The notes under the pieces are model-generated. The model was not told the origin of the DNA. It was given only the letters and a program-made list of their open reading frames with translations, and searched no databases. Below, piece after piece: positions 37,919 through 46,704 of a stretch of DNA of 64,000 bases. The first letter of the stretch is position 1. The number at the start of each line of letters is the position of its first letter. The stretch is from an uncultured Modestobacter sp. (GTDB lineage Bacteria; Actinomycetota; Actinomycetes; Mycobacteriales; Geodermatophilaceae): contig NZ_CANKUD010000004.1 of assembly GCF_947486615.1 (NCBI RefSeq), positions 1 through 64,000 on the forward strand, given 5' to 3'. Made by a program: the position numbers and the translations under genes.

Positions 37919-38724
37919 CCACAGTGGCCCAGACCATCTCCGACAGCGCGGTCATCACCCGGCGCAACCTGATCAAGGTCAAGCGGGTGCCCGACCTGAT
38001 CGTCTTCGCGACGCTGTCGCCGATCATGTTCGTGCTGCTCTTCCGCTATGTCTTCGGCGGTGCCATCCAGGGGCTCCCGCCGGGCGTCAGCTACGCGGAG
38101 TTCCTGCTGCCGGGGATCTTCGCCCAGACCATCGTCCTCGGGTCCACCACCACCGGCGCCAGCATCGCCGAGGACCTGCAGAAGGGGCTGATCGACCGGT
38201 TCCGGTCGCTGCCGATGTCCCGCTCGGCCGTGCTGATCGGCCGCACCGTTGCCGACCTGGGCCTCAACGCCATCTCCATCGTGGTGATGGCGCTGACCGG
38301 GCTGGTCGTGGGGTGGCGGATCAACAGCTCGGTGCCCGAGGCGATCGCCGGGTTCCTCCTGCTGCTTGCCTTCGCCTTCGCCATCAGCTGGATGATGGCG
38401 CTGGTCGGTCTGCTCGTGCGGACGCCCGAGGTGGTCAACAACGCCAGCTTCATCGTGATCTTCCCGCTGACCTTCGTGGCCAACACGTTCGTGCCGCTGG
38501 AGACCTTCCCGACGGTGCTGCGGGTCTTCGCGGAGTGGAACCCGGTGTCCGCGGTCGTGCAGGCCGCCCGTCAGCTGTTCGGCAACCTGCCCGAGGGCTT
38601 CCCCGCGCCCGACGCGTGGTCCTTGCAGAACCCCGTGCTCTACACGCTGCTGTGGGTGCTGCTGTTCCTGGCCATCTTCGTGCCGCTGGCGGTGCGGGCC
38701 TACCTGCGCACCGCCAGCCGCTGA
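37915..38724 (+). CDS. ABC-2 type transporter permease (DrrB-like)
   Basis: A 269-residue membrane protein with six helices, matching the ABC-2 permease family. RRNLIKVKRVPDLIVFATLSPIMFVLLF opens the first helix, and FLLPGIFAQTIVLGS and LQKGLIDRFRSLPMSRSAVL are the conserved cytoplasmic-coupling region. LTFVANTFVPLETFP precedes the last helices. With the ATPase encoded upstream it forms a two-gene drug or lipid exporter; the substrate is unknown. GTG 37915 overlaps the ATPase stop. A hairpin repeat begins right at its own stop. Confidence 0.92.
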   Translation: MTTVAQTISDSAVITRRNLIKVKRVPDLIVFATLSPIMFVLLFRYVFGGAIQGLPPGVSYAEFLLPGIFAQTIVLGSTTTGASIAEDLQKGLIDRFRSLPMSRSAVLIGRTVADLGLNAISIVVMALTGLVVGWRINSSVPEAIAGFLLLLAFAFAISWMMALVGLLVRTPEVVNNASFIVIFPLTFVANTFVPLETFPTVLRVFAEWNPVSAVVQAARQLFGNLPEGFPAPDAWSLQNPVLYTLLWVLLFLAIFVPLAVRAYLRTASR

Positions 38725-38783
38725 TGAAGGACCCCGTCCTCCTCATCCTTCGCAAGCTCAGGGCGAGCCTCTGGACGGGGCCG
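38725..38783 (+). repeat. stop-codon-adjacent hairpin repeat, copy 5
   Basis: It begins TGAAGGACCCC directly after the permease TGA. The outer stem pairs GACCCCGTCC with GGACGGGGCC, and the inner stem pairs CTCATCCT with AGGGCGAG around loop TCGCAAGCTC (38750-38759). Compared with copy 2, both arms of the stems have changed together, so pairing is retained. Confidence 0.75.
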
Positions 38784-38807
38784 ACGGGAGGACCCGGCAG
38801 CGGGGCC

Positions 38808-38879
38808 GGGACCAGGGCGGGGCCGGGGCTGGGACCAGGGCGGGGCTGGGACCAGGGCGGGGCCGGAGCTGGGACCAGG
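38808..38879 (+). repeat. GC-rich tandem repeat before the M3 peptidase gene
   Basis: GGGACCAGGGCGGGGC-based units of 23, 17 and 23 bp followed by a partial unit (GGGACCAGG), starting at 38808, 38831, 38848 and 38871. They lie within the 224-bp gap between the ABC permease and the peptidase gene. No gene or clear promoter was seen in the rest of that gap apart from hairpin repeat copy 5. Confidence 0.8.
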
Positions 38880-38948
38880 AAGGGAACTGCAGGGCGGTCG
38901 TGACCGGGTGGTCGTCCAGGTGACGGCCGGTCGGGGGGCGGGGCGAAG

Positions 38949-41039
38949 ATGGGGGCGATGAGCACCGCTGCACCGACCTCCGCGTCGGATCCCGCGCCCC
39001 TGTCCGCCTCGAACCCGCTGGCCGCGCCGTCCGCGCTGCCGTACGAGCTGCCGCCGTTCGCCGACATCTCCCTGGAGCACTGCCGGGAGGCGCTGCTGGC
39101 CGGCATGGCCGCGCAGCGGGCGGAGGTCGCCGCGCTGTTGGCCGACCCGGCCGAGCCGACCTTCGACAACACCGTCGTCGCGCTGGAGCGCTCGGGCCAG
39201 CTGCTCGGCCGGGCCGAGGCGGTCTTCTGGAACCTCGCGTCCTCGCTGGCCACCGACCGGCTGCGGGAGATCGAGCGGGAGGTCGCTCCGCTCTCGGCGG
39301 CCCACTCCGACGCGCTGCGGCTGGACCCGGCGCTGTTCGCCCGGATCGACGCGGTGCACGCCGGCCGGCTCGACGCCGGCCTGGACGCCGAGTCGCTGCG
39401 CCTGGTCGAGCGCTACCACCTGGACTTCGTGCTCGCCGGCGCCGGCCTGGACGAGGCCGGGCGCGAGCAGCTGCGAGACCTCAACCAGCGCCTCTCCGAG
39501 CTGTCCACGACCTTCGGGCAGAACCTGGTGGTGGCCACCGAGGCCGCGGCGGTGCTGGTCAGCGACGAGGCCGAGCTGGACGGGCTGAGCCCCGCCGAGG
39601 TGCAGGCCGCCGCCGGCGCCGCGTCCGAGCGGGGTCACGAGGGCGGGCACCTGCTCACCCTGGTGCTGCCCAGCGGTCAGCCGGCCCTGGCGAAGCTGCG
39701 CAACCGCGAGCTGCGCCGCCGGCTGCACGAGGCGTCGCTGACCCGCGCGTCGGCCGGGGAGCACGACAACGGCCCGATCGCCGCGGAGATGGCCCACCTG
39801 CGCGCGGTGCGCGCCCGGCTGCTGGGCTTCGACACCCACGCCGACCTGATCGCCGCCGACCAGACCGCGCAGACCTCCGCCGCCGTCGACGAGCTGCTCG
39901 GCGCCCTCGTGCCGCCGGCGATGGCCAACGCGAAGGCCGAGGCGGAGGTGCTCGCCGAGGTGGCCGCCGCCGACGGGGTGCAGCTGGCCGCCTGGGACTG
40001 GGCCTTCTACTCCGAGCGGGTGCGGGCCGAGCGCTATGCCGTCGACAGCGCGGCCCTGCGCCCGTGGTTCGAGCTGGACCGGGTGCTCGTCGACGGCGTC
40101 TTCCGCGCCGCCGAGCTGCTCTACGGCCTCACCTTCACCCCGCGCCCGGACCTGCAGGGCTACCACCCCGACGTCCGGGTGTGGGAGGTCTTCGCCGACG
40201 AGCAGCCCGTCGGGCTCTACCTGGGTGACTTCTTCGCCCGCGAGGGCAAGCGCGGCGGGGCGTGGATGAGCTCGTTCGTGCACCAGTCGGGCCTGCTGGA
40301 CACCCGCCCCGTGGTGTTCAACTGCCTCAACGTCACCCGGCCGGCGGCCGGGCAGCCGACCCTGCTGACCCTCGACGAGGTCACCACGCTGTTCCACGAG
40401 TTCGGGCACGCGCTGCACGGGCTGTCCTCGGCGGTGACCTACCCGCGGTTCTCCGGCACCAGCGTGCCGCGGGACTTCGTCGAGTTCCCCAGTCAGGTCA
40501 ACGAGATGTGGGCGCTGTGGCCCGAGGTGCTGGCCCACTACGCCAAGCACGTCGAGACCGGTGAGCCGCTGGCCCAGACGACCGTCGACGCGATCGAGGC
40601 CGCCGCCCTGTGGGGCGAGGGGTTCGCCACCGTCGAGTACCTGGGCGCCACGCTGCTGGACCAGGCCTGGCACCGGATCGGGCCGGACACGCAGGTCCCC
40701 GACCCCCAGGCGTTCGAGGCCCGGGCCCTGGCCGACGCCGGTGTCGCGTTCGAACTGGTGCCGCCGCGGTACCGGACGACGTACTTCCAGCACGTCTTCG
40801 CCGGCGGCTACTCGGCCGGCTACTACTCCTACATCTGGTCGGAGGTGCTGGACGCCGACACGGTGGAGTGGTTCAAGGAGAACGGTGGGCTGCGCCGGGC
40901 GAACGGTGACGTCTTCCGCGAGCGGCTGCTCTCCCGCGGTGGCTCGGTCGACCCCCTGGGTGCCTTCGCGGCCGTCCGCGGCCGCACCGCCGACACCGGC
41001 CCGCTGCTCCGCCGCCGCGGTCTGGCCCCGGCCGCCTGA
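38949..41039 (+). CDS. M3 family oligopeptidase (zinc metallopeptidase)
   Basis: An approximately 696-residue M3A-type peptidase (oligopeptidase A / peptidyl-dipeptidase Dcp group). The zinc motif HEFGH lies at 483-487 in TLFHEFGHALHGL, and the third ligand glutamate is in the following FVEFPSQVNEMW region. The N-terminal two thirds are helical, as usual. There is no signal peptide, so it probably degrades peptides in the cytoplasm. ATG 38949 and ATG 38958 are both possible starts; neither has a strong ribosome site. A strong bidirectional hairpin follows the stop. Confidence 0.92.
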   Translation: MGAMSTAAPTSASDPAPLSASNPLAAPSALPYELPPFADISLEHCREALLAGMAAQRAEVAALLADPAEPTFDNTVVALERSGQLLGRAEAVFWNLASSLATDRLREIEREVAPLSAAHSDALRLDPALFARIDAVHAGRLDAGLDAESLRLVERYHLDFVLAGAGLDEAGREQLRDLNQRLSELSTTFGQNLVVATEAAAVLVSDEAELDGLSPAEVQAAAGAASERGHEGGHLLTLVLPSGQPALAKLRNRELRRRLHEASLTRASAGEHDNGPIAAEMAHLRAVRARLLGFDTHADLIAADQTAQTSAAVDELLGALVPPAMANAKAEAEVLAEVAAADGVQLAAWDWAFYSERVRAERYAVDSAALRPWFELDRVLVDGVFRAAELLYGLTFTPRPDLQGYHPDVRVWEVFADEQPVGLYLGDFFAREGKRGGAWMSSFVHQSGLLDTRPVVFNCLNVTRPAAGQPTLLTLDEVTTLFHEFGHALHGLSSAVTYPRFSGTSVPRDFVEFPSQVNEMWALWPEVLAHYAKHVETGEPLAQTTVDAIEAAALWGEGFATVEYLGATLLDQAWHRIGPDTQVPDPQAFEARALADAGVAFELVPPRYRTTYFQHVFAGGYSAGYYSYIWSEVLDADTVEWFKENGGLRRANGDVFRERLLSRGGSVDPLGAFAAVRGRTADTGPLLRRRGLAPAA

Positions 41040-41051
41040 TCCAGCCAAGCG

Positions 41052-41087
41052 GAACGGCCCCACGGACGTGTGTCCGTGGGGCCGTTC
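41052..41087. terminator. bidirectional stem-loop terminator
   Basis: A perfect 16-bp inverted repeat (GAACGGCCCCACGGAC and its complement) with a GTGT loop, 12 bases after the M3 peptidase stop and 28 bases from the stop of the convergent RNHCP gene. Confidence 0.8.
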
Positions 41088-41115
41088 GGTCTCCGCCCGC
41101 GGTGGGCGGATCGGG

Positions 41116-41460
41116 TCAGAGCCAGGGGAGCTGGAGCACCAGGTCGAGGTCGTCGGGGGCGGCGCCGTCCCGGACCAGCCGGTTGGGCTGCCGGTGGCCG
41201 CAGGTGGTGCACCGGTGCACCACCTGCCAGCCCTTGCCCGACTTCTCCACCAGGCCGATCGGCTCCATCAGCGCCCGGCACTCGCTCGCCCGGTCGCCGG
41301 GCAGCTCGTCGACGTGCAGCGACCACAGGCACCAGGGGCAGTGGTTGCGGTAGTGCCCGTCGGTGTTGGCGGGCACCAGGGTCTCGCAGTGCCCGCAGAC
41401 GAAGGTGGTGTTCTCCGCCCGCCGGCCCCGCGTGTGCCCGCCGTCCACCGTGCTGGTCAT
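41116..41460 (-). CDS. RNHCP domain zinc-ribbon protein
   Basis: A 114-residue protein of the RNHCP family, named after the RNHCP string seen at residues 38-42. Cysteine pairs FVCGHC (22, 25), CPWC (41, 44) and RCTTC (84, 87) suggest one or two zinc ribbons. Function is unknown; the family is common in actinobacteria. ATG 41460 starts 8 bp after the greA stop, so it may be co-transcribed with greA. Confidence 0.85.
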   Translation of the reverse strand: MTSTVDGGHTRGRRAENTTFVCGHCETLVPANTDGHYRNHCPWCLWSLHVDELPGDRASECRALMEPIGLVEKSGKGWQVVHRCTTCGHRQPNRLVRDGAAPDDLDLVLQLPWL

Positions 41461-41468
41461 GCGGCCGG

Positions 41469-41975
41469 TCAGGGGACGAACGGCTCGACGGCCAGGACCT
41501 TCACGGAGATGTCCTTGCCGTTGGGTGCCTGGTAGGTGACCGTCGACCCCGGCTCGGCGCCGACGATCGCGGAGCCCAGCGCCGACTCGGGGGAGTAGAC
41601 GGTGAGCTCGGTGGTGCCGGCGATCTCGCGGGAACCGAGGAGGAACTTCTCGGTGTCGTCCTCGTCGCCGTCGAAGGCGATGGTGATGACCGTGCCGAGG
41701 GCCGCGTTGGTCGCGGTGGTCGGCGCGTCGCCGACGCGGGCCTTGCGCAGCAGGTCGGTGAGCTGGCGGATCCGGCCCTCCTGCTTGCCCTGCTCCTCGC
41801 GGGCAGCGTGGTAGCCGCCGTTCTCCTTGAGGTCACCCTCCTCGCGGCGGTCGTTGATCTCCTTGGCCATGGCCGGACGGTTCGCCACCAGCTGGTCGAG
41901 CTCGGCGCGCAGCCGGTCGTGGGCCTCCTGCGTCAGCCAGGTGCCCTGGTCCTGCTCGTCAGTGGGGGTGGACAC
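41469..41975 (-). CDS. greA: transcription elongation factor GreA
   Basis: A 168-residue GreA. The N-terminal coiled coil is TWLTQEAHDRLRAELDQLV through RREEGDLKENGGYHAAREEQ, with the acidic tip (EEGDLKEN) that enters the RNA polymerase channel and stimulates transcript cleavage. The C-terminal globular part ends in GKDISVKVLAVEPFVP. GTG 41975 has GGGAG seven bases upstream. It diverges from mca across 280 bp, an arrangement I recall in mycobacteria (greA beside mca). Confidence 0.95.
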   Translation of the reverse strand: MSTPTDEQDQGTWLTQEAHDRLRAELDQLVANRPAMAKEINDRREEGDLKENGGYHAAREEQGKQEGRIRQLTDLLRKARVGDAPTTATNAALGTVITIAFDGDEDDTEKFLLGSREIAGTTELTVYSPESALGSAIVGAEPGSTVTYQAPNGKDISVKVLAVEPFVP

Positions 41976-42255
41976 GTAGTGCTCCCGGTGCTCGATTGGT
42001 GACCCTCCGCTCCGAGGGCCACCGGTGGTCAATCCGAGCAACCTAACACCGGAGCCTGCCCTCGCGCAGTGCTCGGCGGAACCGGTCCGGCCGCTGGCCG
42101 AGGTCGCGGGGAGTGGCGCGGCGCACACCCGGTGCTCCCCGGGGGGCGTGCCAGGACGCGGATCCGAGTGGGACGATGGCCGGTGTGGCCGAGTGGGCCA
42201 GGCCATCAGGCAGCACCGTCGGGCACGGGTTCGACGAGCCGAGCGAGGAGAGACC
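41976..42255. promoter_or_regulatory. greA-mca divergent intergenic region
   Basis: A 280-bp non-coding gap holding the promoters of greA (leftward) and mca (rightward). TAGGTT on the minus strand (42040-42045) could be a greA -10 box. A tRNA-like string (GGTGTGGCCGAGTGG, from 42183) lies in the mca leader but does not fold as a tRNA. GAGGAG at 42245-42250 is the mca ribosome site. Confidence 0.35.
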
Positions 42256-43143
42256 GTGACCGAACCGGACCAGCTGCGGCTGCTCGCGGTGCACGCGCAC
42301 CCCGACGACGAGTCGAGCAAGGGCGCCGCGACCATGGCGAAGTACGTCGCCGAGGGCGTCCAGGTGCTGGTGGCCACCTGCACCGGCGGCGAGCGCGGCT
42401 CGGTGCTGAACCCGGCCATGGACCGTCCCGAGGTGTGGGAGCGGATGGCGGAGATCCGCACCGAGGAGATGGCCCGGGCCCGCGAGATCCTCGGCGTGGA
42501 GCAGGAGTTCCTCGGCTTCGTCGACTCGGGGCTGCCCGAGGGCGATCCGCTGCCGCCGCTGCCCGAGGGCTGCTTCGCCCTCGTCCCCGTCGAGGAGGCC
42601 GCGGCCCCGCTGGTCGCGCTGATCCGCCGGTTCAAGCCGCAGGTGATGACCACCTACGACGAGCGGGGCGGCTACCCGCACCCCGACCACATCAAGACCC
42701 ACGACATCTCCGTGCACGCGTTCGAGGCGGCCGGCGACCCCGACCGTTACCCCGAGCTCGGTGAGCCCTGGCAGGTCAGCAAGCTCTACTACCACATGGG
42801 CTTCACGCTGCCCCGCACGAAGGCGCTGCACGAGGCGATGCTCGCCACCGGCGCCGAGTCGCCCTACACGGAGTGGCTGGCGAGCTGGGACCCGGCCAAC
42901 GACATCTCCCACCGGGTGACCACCCGGGTGCCCTGCGCGGAGTACTTCCCGGTGCGCGACGCGGCGCTCATCGCCCACGCCACCCAGATCGACCCGACCG
43001 GGCGCTGGTTCTCCGTCCCGCTGGACCTGCAGACCCGCACGTGGCCGACCGAGGACTACGAGCTGGCCCGCTCGCTGGTCGACTCGACCACCCCGGAGGA
43101 CGACCTGTTCGCCGGCGTCCGCACCTCCGCGGACGTCTCGTGA
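42256..43143 (+). CDS. mca: mycothiol S-conjugate amidase
   Basis: A 295-residue zinc amidase of the LmbE/PIG-L family. The metal motif AHPDDE lies at 14-19, and [15 protein letters not shown] supplies the other zinc histidine. It cleaves mycothiol-toxin conjugates to a mercapturic acid and GlcN-Ins. The shorter length and the sequence [18 protein letters not shown] favour Mca over the related deacetylase MshB. GTG 42256 follows GAGGAG. The stop overlaps the next small gene (GTGA). Its presence implies the organism makes mycothiol, an actinobacterial hallmark. Confidence 0.9.
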   Translation: MTEPDQLRLLAVHAHPDDESSKGAATMAKYVAEGVQVLVATCTGGERGSVLNPAMDRPEVWERMAEIRTEEMARAREILGVEQEFLGFVDSGLPEGDPLPPLPEGCFALVPVEEAAAPLVALIRRFKPQVMTTYDERGGYPHPDHIKTHDISVHAFEAAGDPDRYPELGEPWQVSKLYYHMGFTLPRTKALHEAMLATGAESPYTEWLASWDPANDISHRVTTRVPCAEYFPVRDAALIAHATQIDPTGRWFSVPLDLQTRTWPTEDYELARSLVDSTTPEDDLFAGVRTSADVS

Positions 43144-43460
43144 ACGCCACCTTGACGCTGCTGGCCGTCCAGGAGCAGCAGCTCCCCGAGGACGTCGGCA
43201 AGGCCGGCCCGGTCGGGCTGTTCCTGATCGTGGTGCTGCTGATCGCGGTGATCCTGCTCGGCCGGTCGATGGGCCGGCACCTCAAGCGGGTGCCGCGCAG
43301 CTTCGACCCGGCCGACCGGGTGCCCGACAGCCCCGCCGAGCTGGTCGACGACCCGGCCCCGGGTCAGGAGCTGCTGGACACCCTGCGCCGGGCGCCGCTG
43401 GCGATCGAGCCGCCGCGTCGCAGCGGTGACCCGCACGAGGGACGTCCGCCCGCGTCCTGA
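43140..43460 (+). CDS. small single-pass membrane protein coupled to mca
   Basis: A 106-residue protein with one clear membrane helix at about 25-45 ([21 protein letters not shown]) followed by a basic stretch and a Pro/Asp-rich tail. GTG 43140 overlaps the mca stop by 4 bp. A short membrane protein in the same place after mca is known from mycobacteria, so the pairing seems conserved. No function can be assigned. Confidence 0.75.
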   Translation: MNATLTLLAVQEQQLPEDVGKAGPVGLFLIVVLLIAVILLGRSMGRHLKRVPRSFDPADRVPDSPAELVDDPAPGQELLDTLRRAPLAIEPPRRSGDPHEGRPPAS

Positions 43461-43495
43461 TCCCCGCAGGGGTCGCCGGCGGCCATGATCGCCGG

Positions 43496-44014
43496 ATGGC
43501 GACCCAGCGGGCCCGGCGCGACCCCGAGCAGCAGGACGACGAACGGCCCGGCCTGGGCCGGTTCGGCACCCGGGCGCTCGAGGTCGGCGAGAACCTCGTC
43601 TACGCCGGCATCGCCCTGTTCCTGGTCGTCAGCGCCTTCCTGCTGCTCATCGTGGCCGGGAAGACCACCTGGGGGATGGTCGATGACTTCTCCCAGACAC
43701 CGGTGCTCGAGCTCCTCGACGTCCTGCTGCTCGTGTTCATCGTGGTCGAGCTGCTGTTCGCCGTCCGCACCACGGTCGAGCGCCGCGAGCTGATCGCCGA
43801 GCCGTTCCTGCTGGTCGGGATCATCGCCTCGATCAAGGAGATCGTCGTCCTCTCGGTCGAGGCGGCGAGCGCCCTGGGCAAGGGCCCGGCCTTCGACGAC
43901 CGGATCACCGAGATCGCCGTCCTGGGGGTGCTGGTCGTGCTGCTCGGTGCGACGGCCTGGCTGCTGCGCCGCAAGGAGCGGGAGCCGGACGAGGGCCAGA
44001 TCCCGCCGGACTGA
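43496..44014 (+). CDS. PsiE family (phosphate-starvation-inducible) membrane protein
   Basis: A 172-residue protein with four membrane helices (about 33-55, 69-88, 103-120, 135-157). The pattern EVGENLVYAGIALFLVVSAF, then VLLLVFIVVELLFAVRTTV and RELIAEPFLLVGIIASIKEIV, matches the PsiE family. The molecular role is unknown. ATG 43496 is the obvious start, 35 bp after the previous stop. It converges on the secreted protein gene with 15 bp between stops. Confidence 0.85.
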   Translation: MATQRARRDPEQQDDERPGLGRFGTRALEVGENLVYAGIALFLVVSAFLLLIVAGKTTWGMVDDFSQTPVLELLDVLLLVFIVVELLFAVRTTVERRELIAEPFLLVGIIASIKEIVVLSVEAASALGKGPAFDDRITEIAVLGVLVVLLGATAWLLRRKEREPDEGQIPPD

Positions 44015-44029
44015 CCAGGCCCGCCGGAC

Positions 44030-44608
44030 TCACCAACGGTGGGCGACGTCCAGCACGAGGCGGGCGCCGTCGGCGGTGCCCGGAGCGCCGTCCAGTACGA
44101 AGACCCGGAACGGCAGCCGGGCCCGGGTGCCGACGGCGAGGGACGTCTGCCCCTCGAAGGAGCCGGCCCAGGCGACCTGTTGCAGGGTGCGGGCGCCGCC
44201 GACGGCGACGACCTCGGTCGGGTCGGTCGGCTGGTACGTCGGCCGGTAGGCGTCGTCGTACGCGGGTGCCTGCACGATGACCTGCAGCACGGCGCCACCC
44301 CGGGCGGGCACCGGTGTGCCCGATCCCTGGGCTCCGACCTGCTCGACGTACCGGACGGCGTACCCGCTGGTCCCGCCGGCGTCCTGGAGGTCCACCACCA
44401 GCCGGTCGAAGCACGGGTGCTGCCCGGCCCGGACGTCGGCGACCGTGCCGGGGGAGTACGCCGGCGGCGCGGCCTCGGGCAGTGAGCCCCAGCGGATGCC
44501 GCAGTACGGGTCGCTGCCGGCGTGAGCCGGCAGCGCGCCGCCCAGCAGGGCGACGGTGGCGAGCAGCACGACGGCGAGCACCCGCGGGCGGGTTCGGGTC
44601 CGGTCCAT
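44030..44608 (-). CDS. secreted AMIN-like domain protein
   Basis: A 192-residue exported protein. The N-terminus (basic MDRTRTRPR, hydrophobic core, ALPAHA cleavage site near residue 30) is a Sec signal peptide with no lipobox. The mature part has Cys36 and Cys65, probably a disulfide, and beta-rich AMIN-like features: HPCFDRLVVDLQDAG, YAVRYVEQVG and RLPFRVFVLDG. Such domains are expected to bind surface glycans; no catalytic residue is apparent. ATG 44608 is separated from the divergent regulator gene by 203 bp. Confidence 0.75.
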   Translation of the reverse strand: MDRTRTRPRVLAVVLLATVALLGGALPAHAGSDPYCGIRWGSLPEAAPPAYSPGTVADVRAGQHPCFDRLVVDLQDAGGTSGYAVRYVEQVGAQGSGTPVPARGGAVLQVIVQAPAYDDAYRPTYQPTDPTEVVAVGGARTLQQVAWAGSFEGQTSLAVGTRARLPFRVFVLDGAPGTADGARLVLDVAHRW

Positions 44609-44763
44609 GACGACCTCCTCGGTGTCGTCGAGGAGGTGCCCGGTGGGCGGTCCGGTGAACGTGACGATCGGGTGACGAGGGCTCCGGACCGGTGCCGCGG
44701 TCCTCGGTGGACGGGTGGCGGCCCTGTCCGCTGTCAGCGCAGCGACGAGGCCGCCAGACCCTC

Positions 44764-44778
44764 GATTACATGATTACA
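44764..44778 (+). promoter_or_regulatory. GATTACA direct repeat, candidate operator
   Basis: GATTACA occurs twice (44764-44770 and 44772-44778) with an 8-bp period, in a very GC-rich region where such AT-rich words stand out. It lies 34 bp before the start of a ribbon-helix-helix protein gene. Arc/MetJ-type proteins bind tandem half-sites spaced near 8 bp, so autoregulation is plausible. The remaining 203-bp gap has an AGGAGG ribosome site and nothing else recognised. Confidence 0.45.
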
Positions 44779-44811
44779 GTCCGAGGAGTCCGTCCGTCCT
44801 AGGAGGCACTC

Positions 44812-45399
44812 GTGTTCACCCACCACCACCGTTTCCCGCCTGAGGGCTTCCCCGGCCGGGGTCGCGCCCGCGGCCGGGGAGCCGACACCAGCCCACCGGT
44901 CGAGCGCGCGGAGGTCGCCGGCTGGTTCGCCGGCCGGCTCCCCGACGAGTGGTTCACCGGCCCGGTCGAGCTGGTCATCGACCGCGACGAGATCACCGTC
45001 ATCGGCGCCGTCCCCGAGCCCGACGCGGGGGAGGGCGACCCGGCAGCGGCCCGGGCCGGGCGGATCGCCCGCTTCCGGGAGCAGACCCGAGGGCAGCGGA
45101 TGGCGATCGCCGACGCCGCGCAGGAGCGCTACGGCCGCTCGGTGGCCTGGGGGGCGTCCTGCGGCGACGCCCGGGAGCTGTTCACCACGCTCTCGGTCCC
45201 GGTGATGACCCGGCTGCGCCAGCCCGAGCGGCTGGTGCTGGACACCCTGGTCGACGCGGGGGTGGCGCGCAGCCGCTCCGAGGCGCTGGTCTGGGCGGTA
45301 CGGCTGGTCGGGCAGCACACCGACGACTGGCTGGCCGAGCTGCGGACGGCGATGGCCGGCGTCGAGGAGGTCCGTTCGCGGGGGCCGAACGTCGGCTGA
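44812..45399 (+). CDS. ribbon-helix-helix domain protein, putative regulator
   Basis: A 195-residue protein. It begins with a His/Phe/Arg-rich stretch (MFTHHHRFPPEGF) and has a central alpha/beta region of unknown type (50-125). Residues 128-168 read as a ribbon-helix-helix: strand SVPVMTRLRQ, helix ERLVLDTLVDAG, turn with VARSRSEALVWAVRLV. A DNA-binding or antitoxin-like role is inferred, but no toxin gene lies beside it. GTG 44812 has a strong AGGAGG. A GATTACA direct repeat sits just upstream. The next gene starts 24 bp downstream. Confidence 0.6.
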   Translation: MFTHHHRFPPEGFPGRGRARGRGADTSPPVERAEVAGWFAGRLPDEWFTGPVELVIDRDEITVIGAVPEPDAGEGDPAAARAGRIARFREQTRGQRMAIADAAQERYGRSVAWGASCGDARELFTTLSVPVMTRLRQPERLVLDTLVDAGVARSRSEALVWAVRLVGQHTDDWLAELRTAMAGVEEVRSRGPNVG

Positions 45400-45423
45400 G
45401 GCCCGGGCGAGGACACTGGGCCG

Positions 45424-46674
45424 GTGACCACCAGCGTCGAGCCGACCGAGACCGACGTCCTGGTGGTCGGGGCCGGCCCCGCGGGATCGGCTGCCGCGGC
45501 CTGGGCCGCGCGGGGCGGTGCCGACGTCGTCCTCGCCGATGCCGCCGTCTTCCCCCGCGACAAGACGTGCGGCGACGGGCTCACCCCCCGGGCGATCGCC
45601 GAGCTCGACCAGCTGGGGCTCGGTGACTGGGTGCGCTCACACGGCCGCAACCGCGGTCTGCGGGCCGCCGGGTTCGGCCAGGAGCTGCTGCTGCCGTGGC
45701 CGGGGGGCTCGCTGCCCGACCACGGCGGCGCCGTCCCGCGCACCGAGCTCGACGCCCGGATCCGGGAGGTCGCCCTGGAGGCCGGGGCCACTCCGGTCGA
45801 GGGCGCCCGCGCCGTGGACGTCGAGCGGGACGGCGACCGGGTGGCCGGGGTGGTGTTCCGCCGTCCCGACGACTCGACGACGACGGTGCGGTGCCGCCGG
45901 CTGGTCGTGGCCGACGGTGTCCGCTCGCCGCTGGGGCGGGTGCTGGGCCGGGAGTGGCACAAGGACACCGCCTACGGCGTGGCCGCGCGCGGGTACGTGA
46001 CCTCGGGTCGCAGCGACGACGAGTGGATCTCCTCGCACCTGGAGCTGCGTGGCGCCGAGGGTGACCTGCTCTCCGGCTACGGCTGGGTGTTCCCGCTGGG
46101 CGCGGACGCCGGGGAGGTCAACATCGGGGTCGGGACGCTGGCCACCGAGCGCCGCCCGGCCGACGTCCGGCTGCGCAGCCTGCTGGAGCTCTACACCGAC
46201 CAGCGGCGCGAGGAGTGGCAGATCGAGGGCGCCGTCCGGGCTCCGGCGAGCGCGCTGCTGCCGATGGGCGGGGCGGTGTCGGGGGTCGCGGGGCGCAACT
46301 GGGCACTGGTCGGCGACGCCGCGGGCTGCGTGAACCCGCTGAACGGCGAGGGCATCGACTACGGCCTGGAGACCGGTCGCAGCGTGGTCGAGCTGTTCGC
46401 CGACGACGACTGGTCACGGGCCTGGCCGGAGACGCTGCGCCGCCACTACGGCGAGGCCTTCTCCATCGCCCGCCGCCTGGCCGGCCTGCTCACCGTGCCC
46501 CGCCTGCTCCCCGCCGCCGGCCCGATCGGCATGCGCTCCCGCGCCCTGATGACCGTGGCCCTCCGCGTCATGGGCAACCTCGTCACCGACGCCGACCGCG
46601 ACGTCACAGCCCGCGCCTGGCGCCTGGCCGGCCGAGCCTCCCTCAAGCTGGACCACCGGGTCCCGTTCAGCTGA
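45424..46674 (+). CDS. geranylgeranyl reductase family FAD oxidoreductase
   Basis: A 416-residue flavoprotein. The FAD-binding GAGPAGSAAA lies at 16-25, FPRDKTCGDGLTPRAI is typical of geranylgeranyl reductases, and LVGDAAGCVNPLNGEGIDYG is the second FAD motif (GD box). It reduces isoprenoid double bonds, for example menaquinone side chains or polyprenols; the substrate is not determined. GTG 45424 is the first start before the FAD motif. It could cooperate with the isoprenyl transferase encoded 1.2 kb downstream. Confidence 0.88.
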   Translation: MTTSVEPTETDVLVVGAGPAGSAAAAWAARGGADVVLADAAVFPRDKTCGDGLTPRAIAELDQLGLGDWVRSHGRNRGLRAAGFGQELLLPWPGGSLPDHGGAVPRTELDARIREVALEAGATPVEGARAVDVERDGDRVAGVVFRRPDDSTTTVRCRRLVVADGVRSPLGRVLGREWHKDTAYGVAARGYVTSGRSDDEWISSHLELRGAEGDLLSGYGWVFPLGADAGEVNIGVGTLATERRPADVRLRSLLELYTDQRREEWQIEGAVRAPASALLPMGGAVSGVAGRNWALVGDAAGCVNPLNGEGIDYGLETGRSVVELFADDDWSRAWPETLRRHYGEAFSIARRLAGLLTVPRLLPAAGPIGMRSRALMTVALRVMGNLVTDADRDVTARAWRLAGRASLKLDHRVPFS

Positions 46675-46704
46675 GCCACCCCGGCCGCAGGCCGTCCGCC
46701 CGAG

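Noticed and set aside
42178-42242. tRNA-like sequence in the mca leader (GGTGTGGCCGAGTGG and GGGTTCGAC)
   Set aside because: The D-arm-like and T-loop-like strings are present, but the acceptor, anticodon and T stems do not pair. At most it is a chance match or an eroded remnant.
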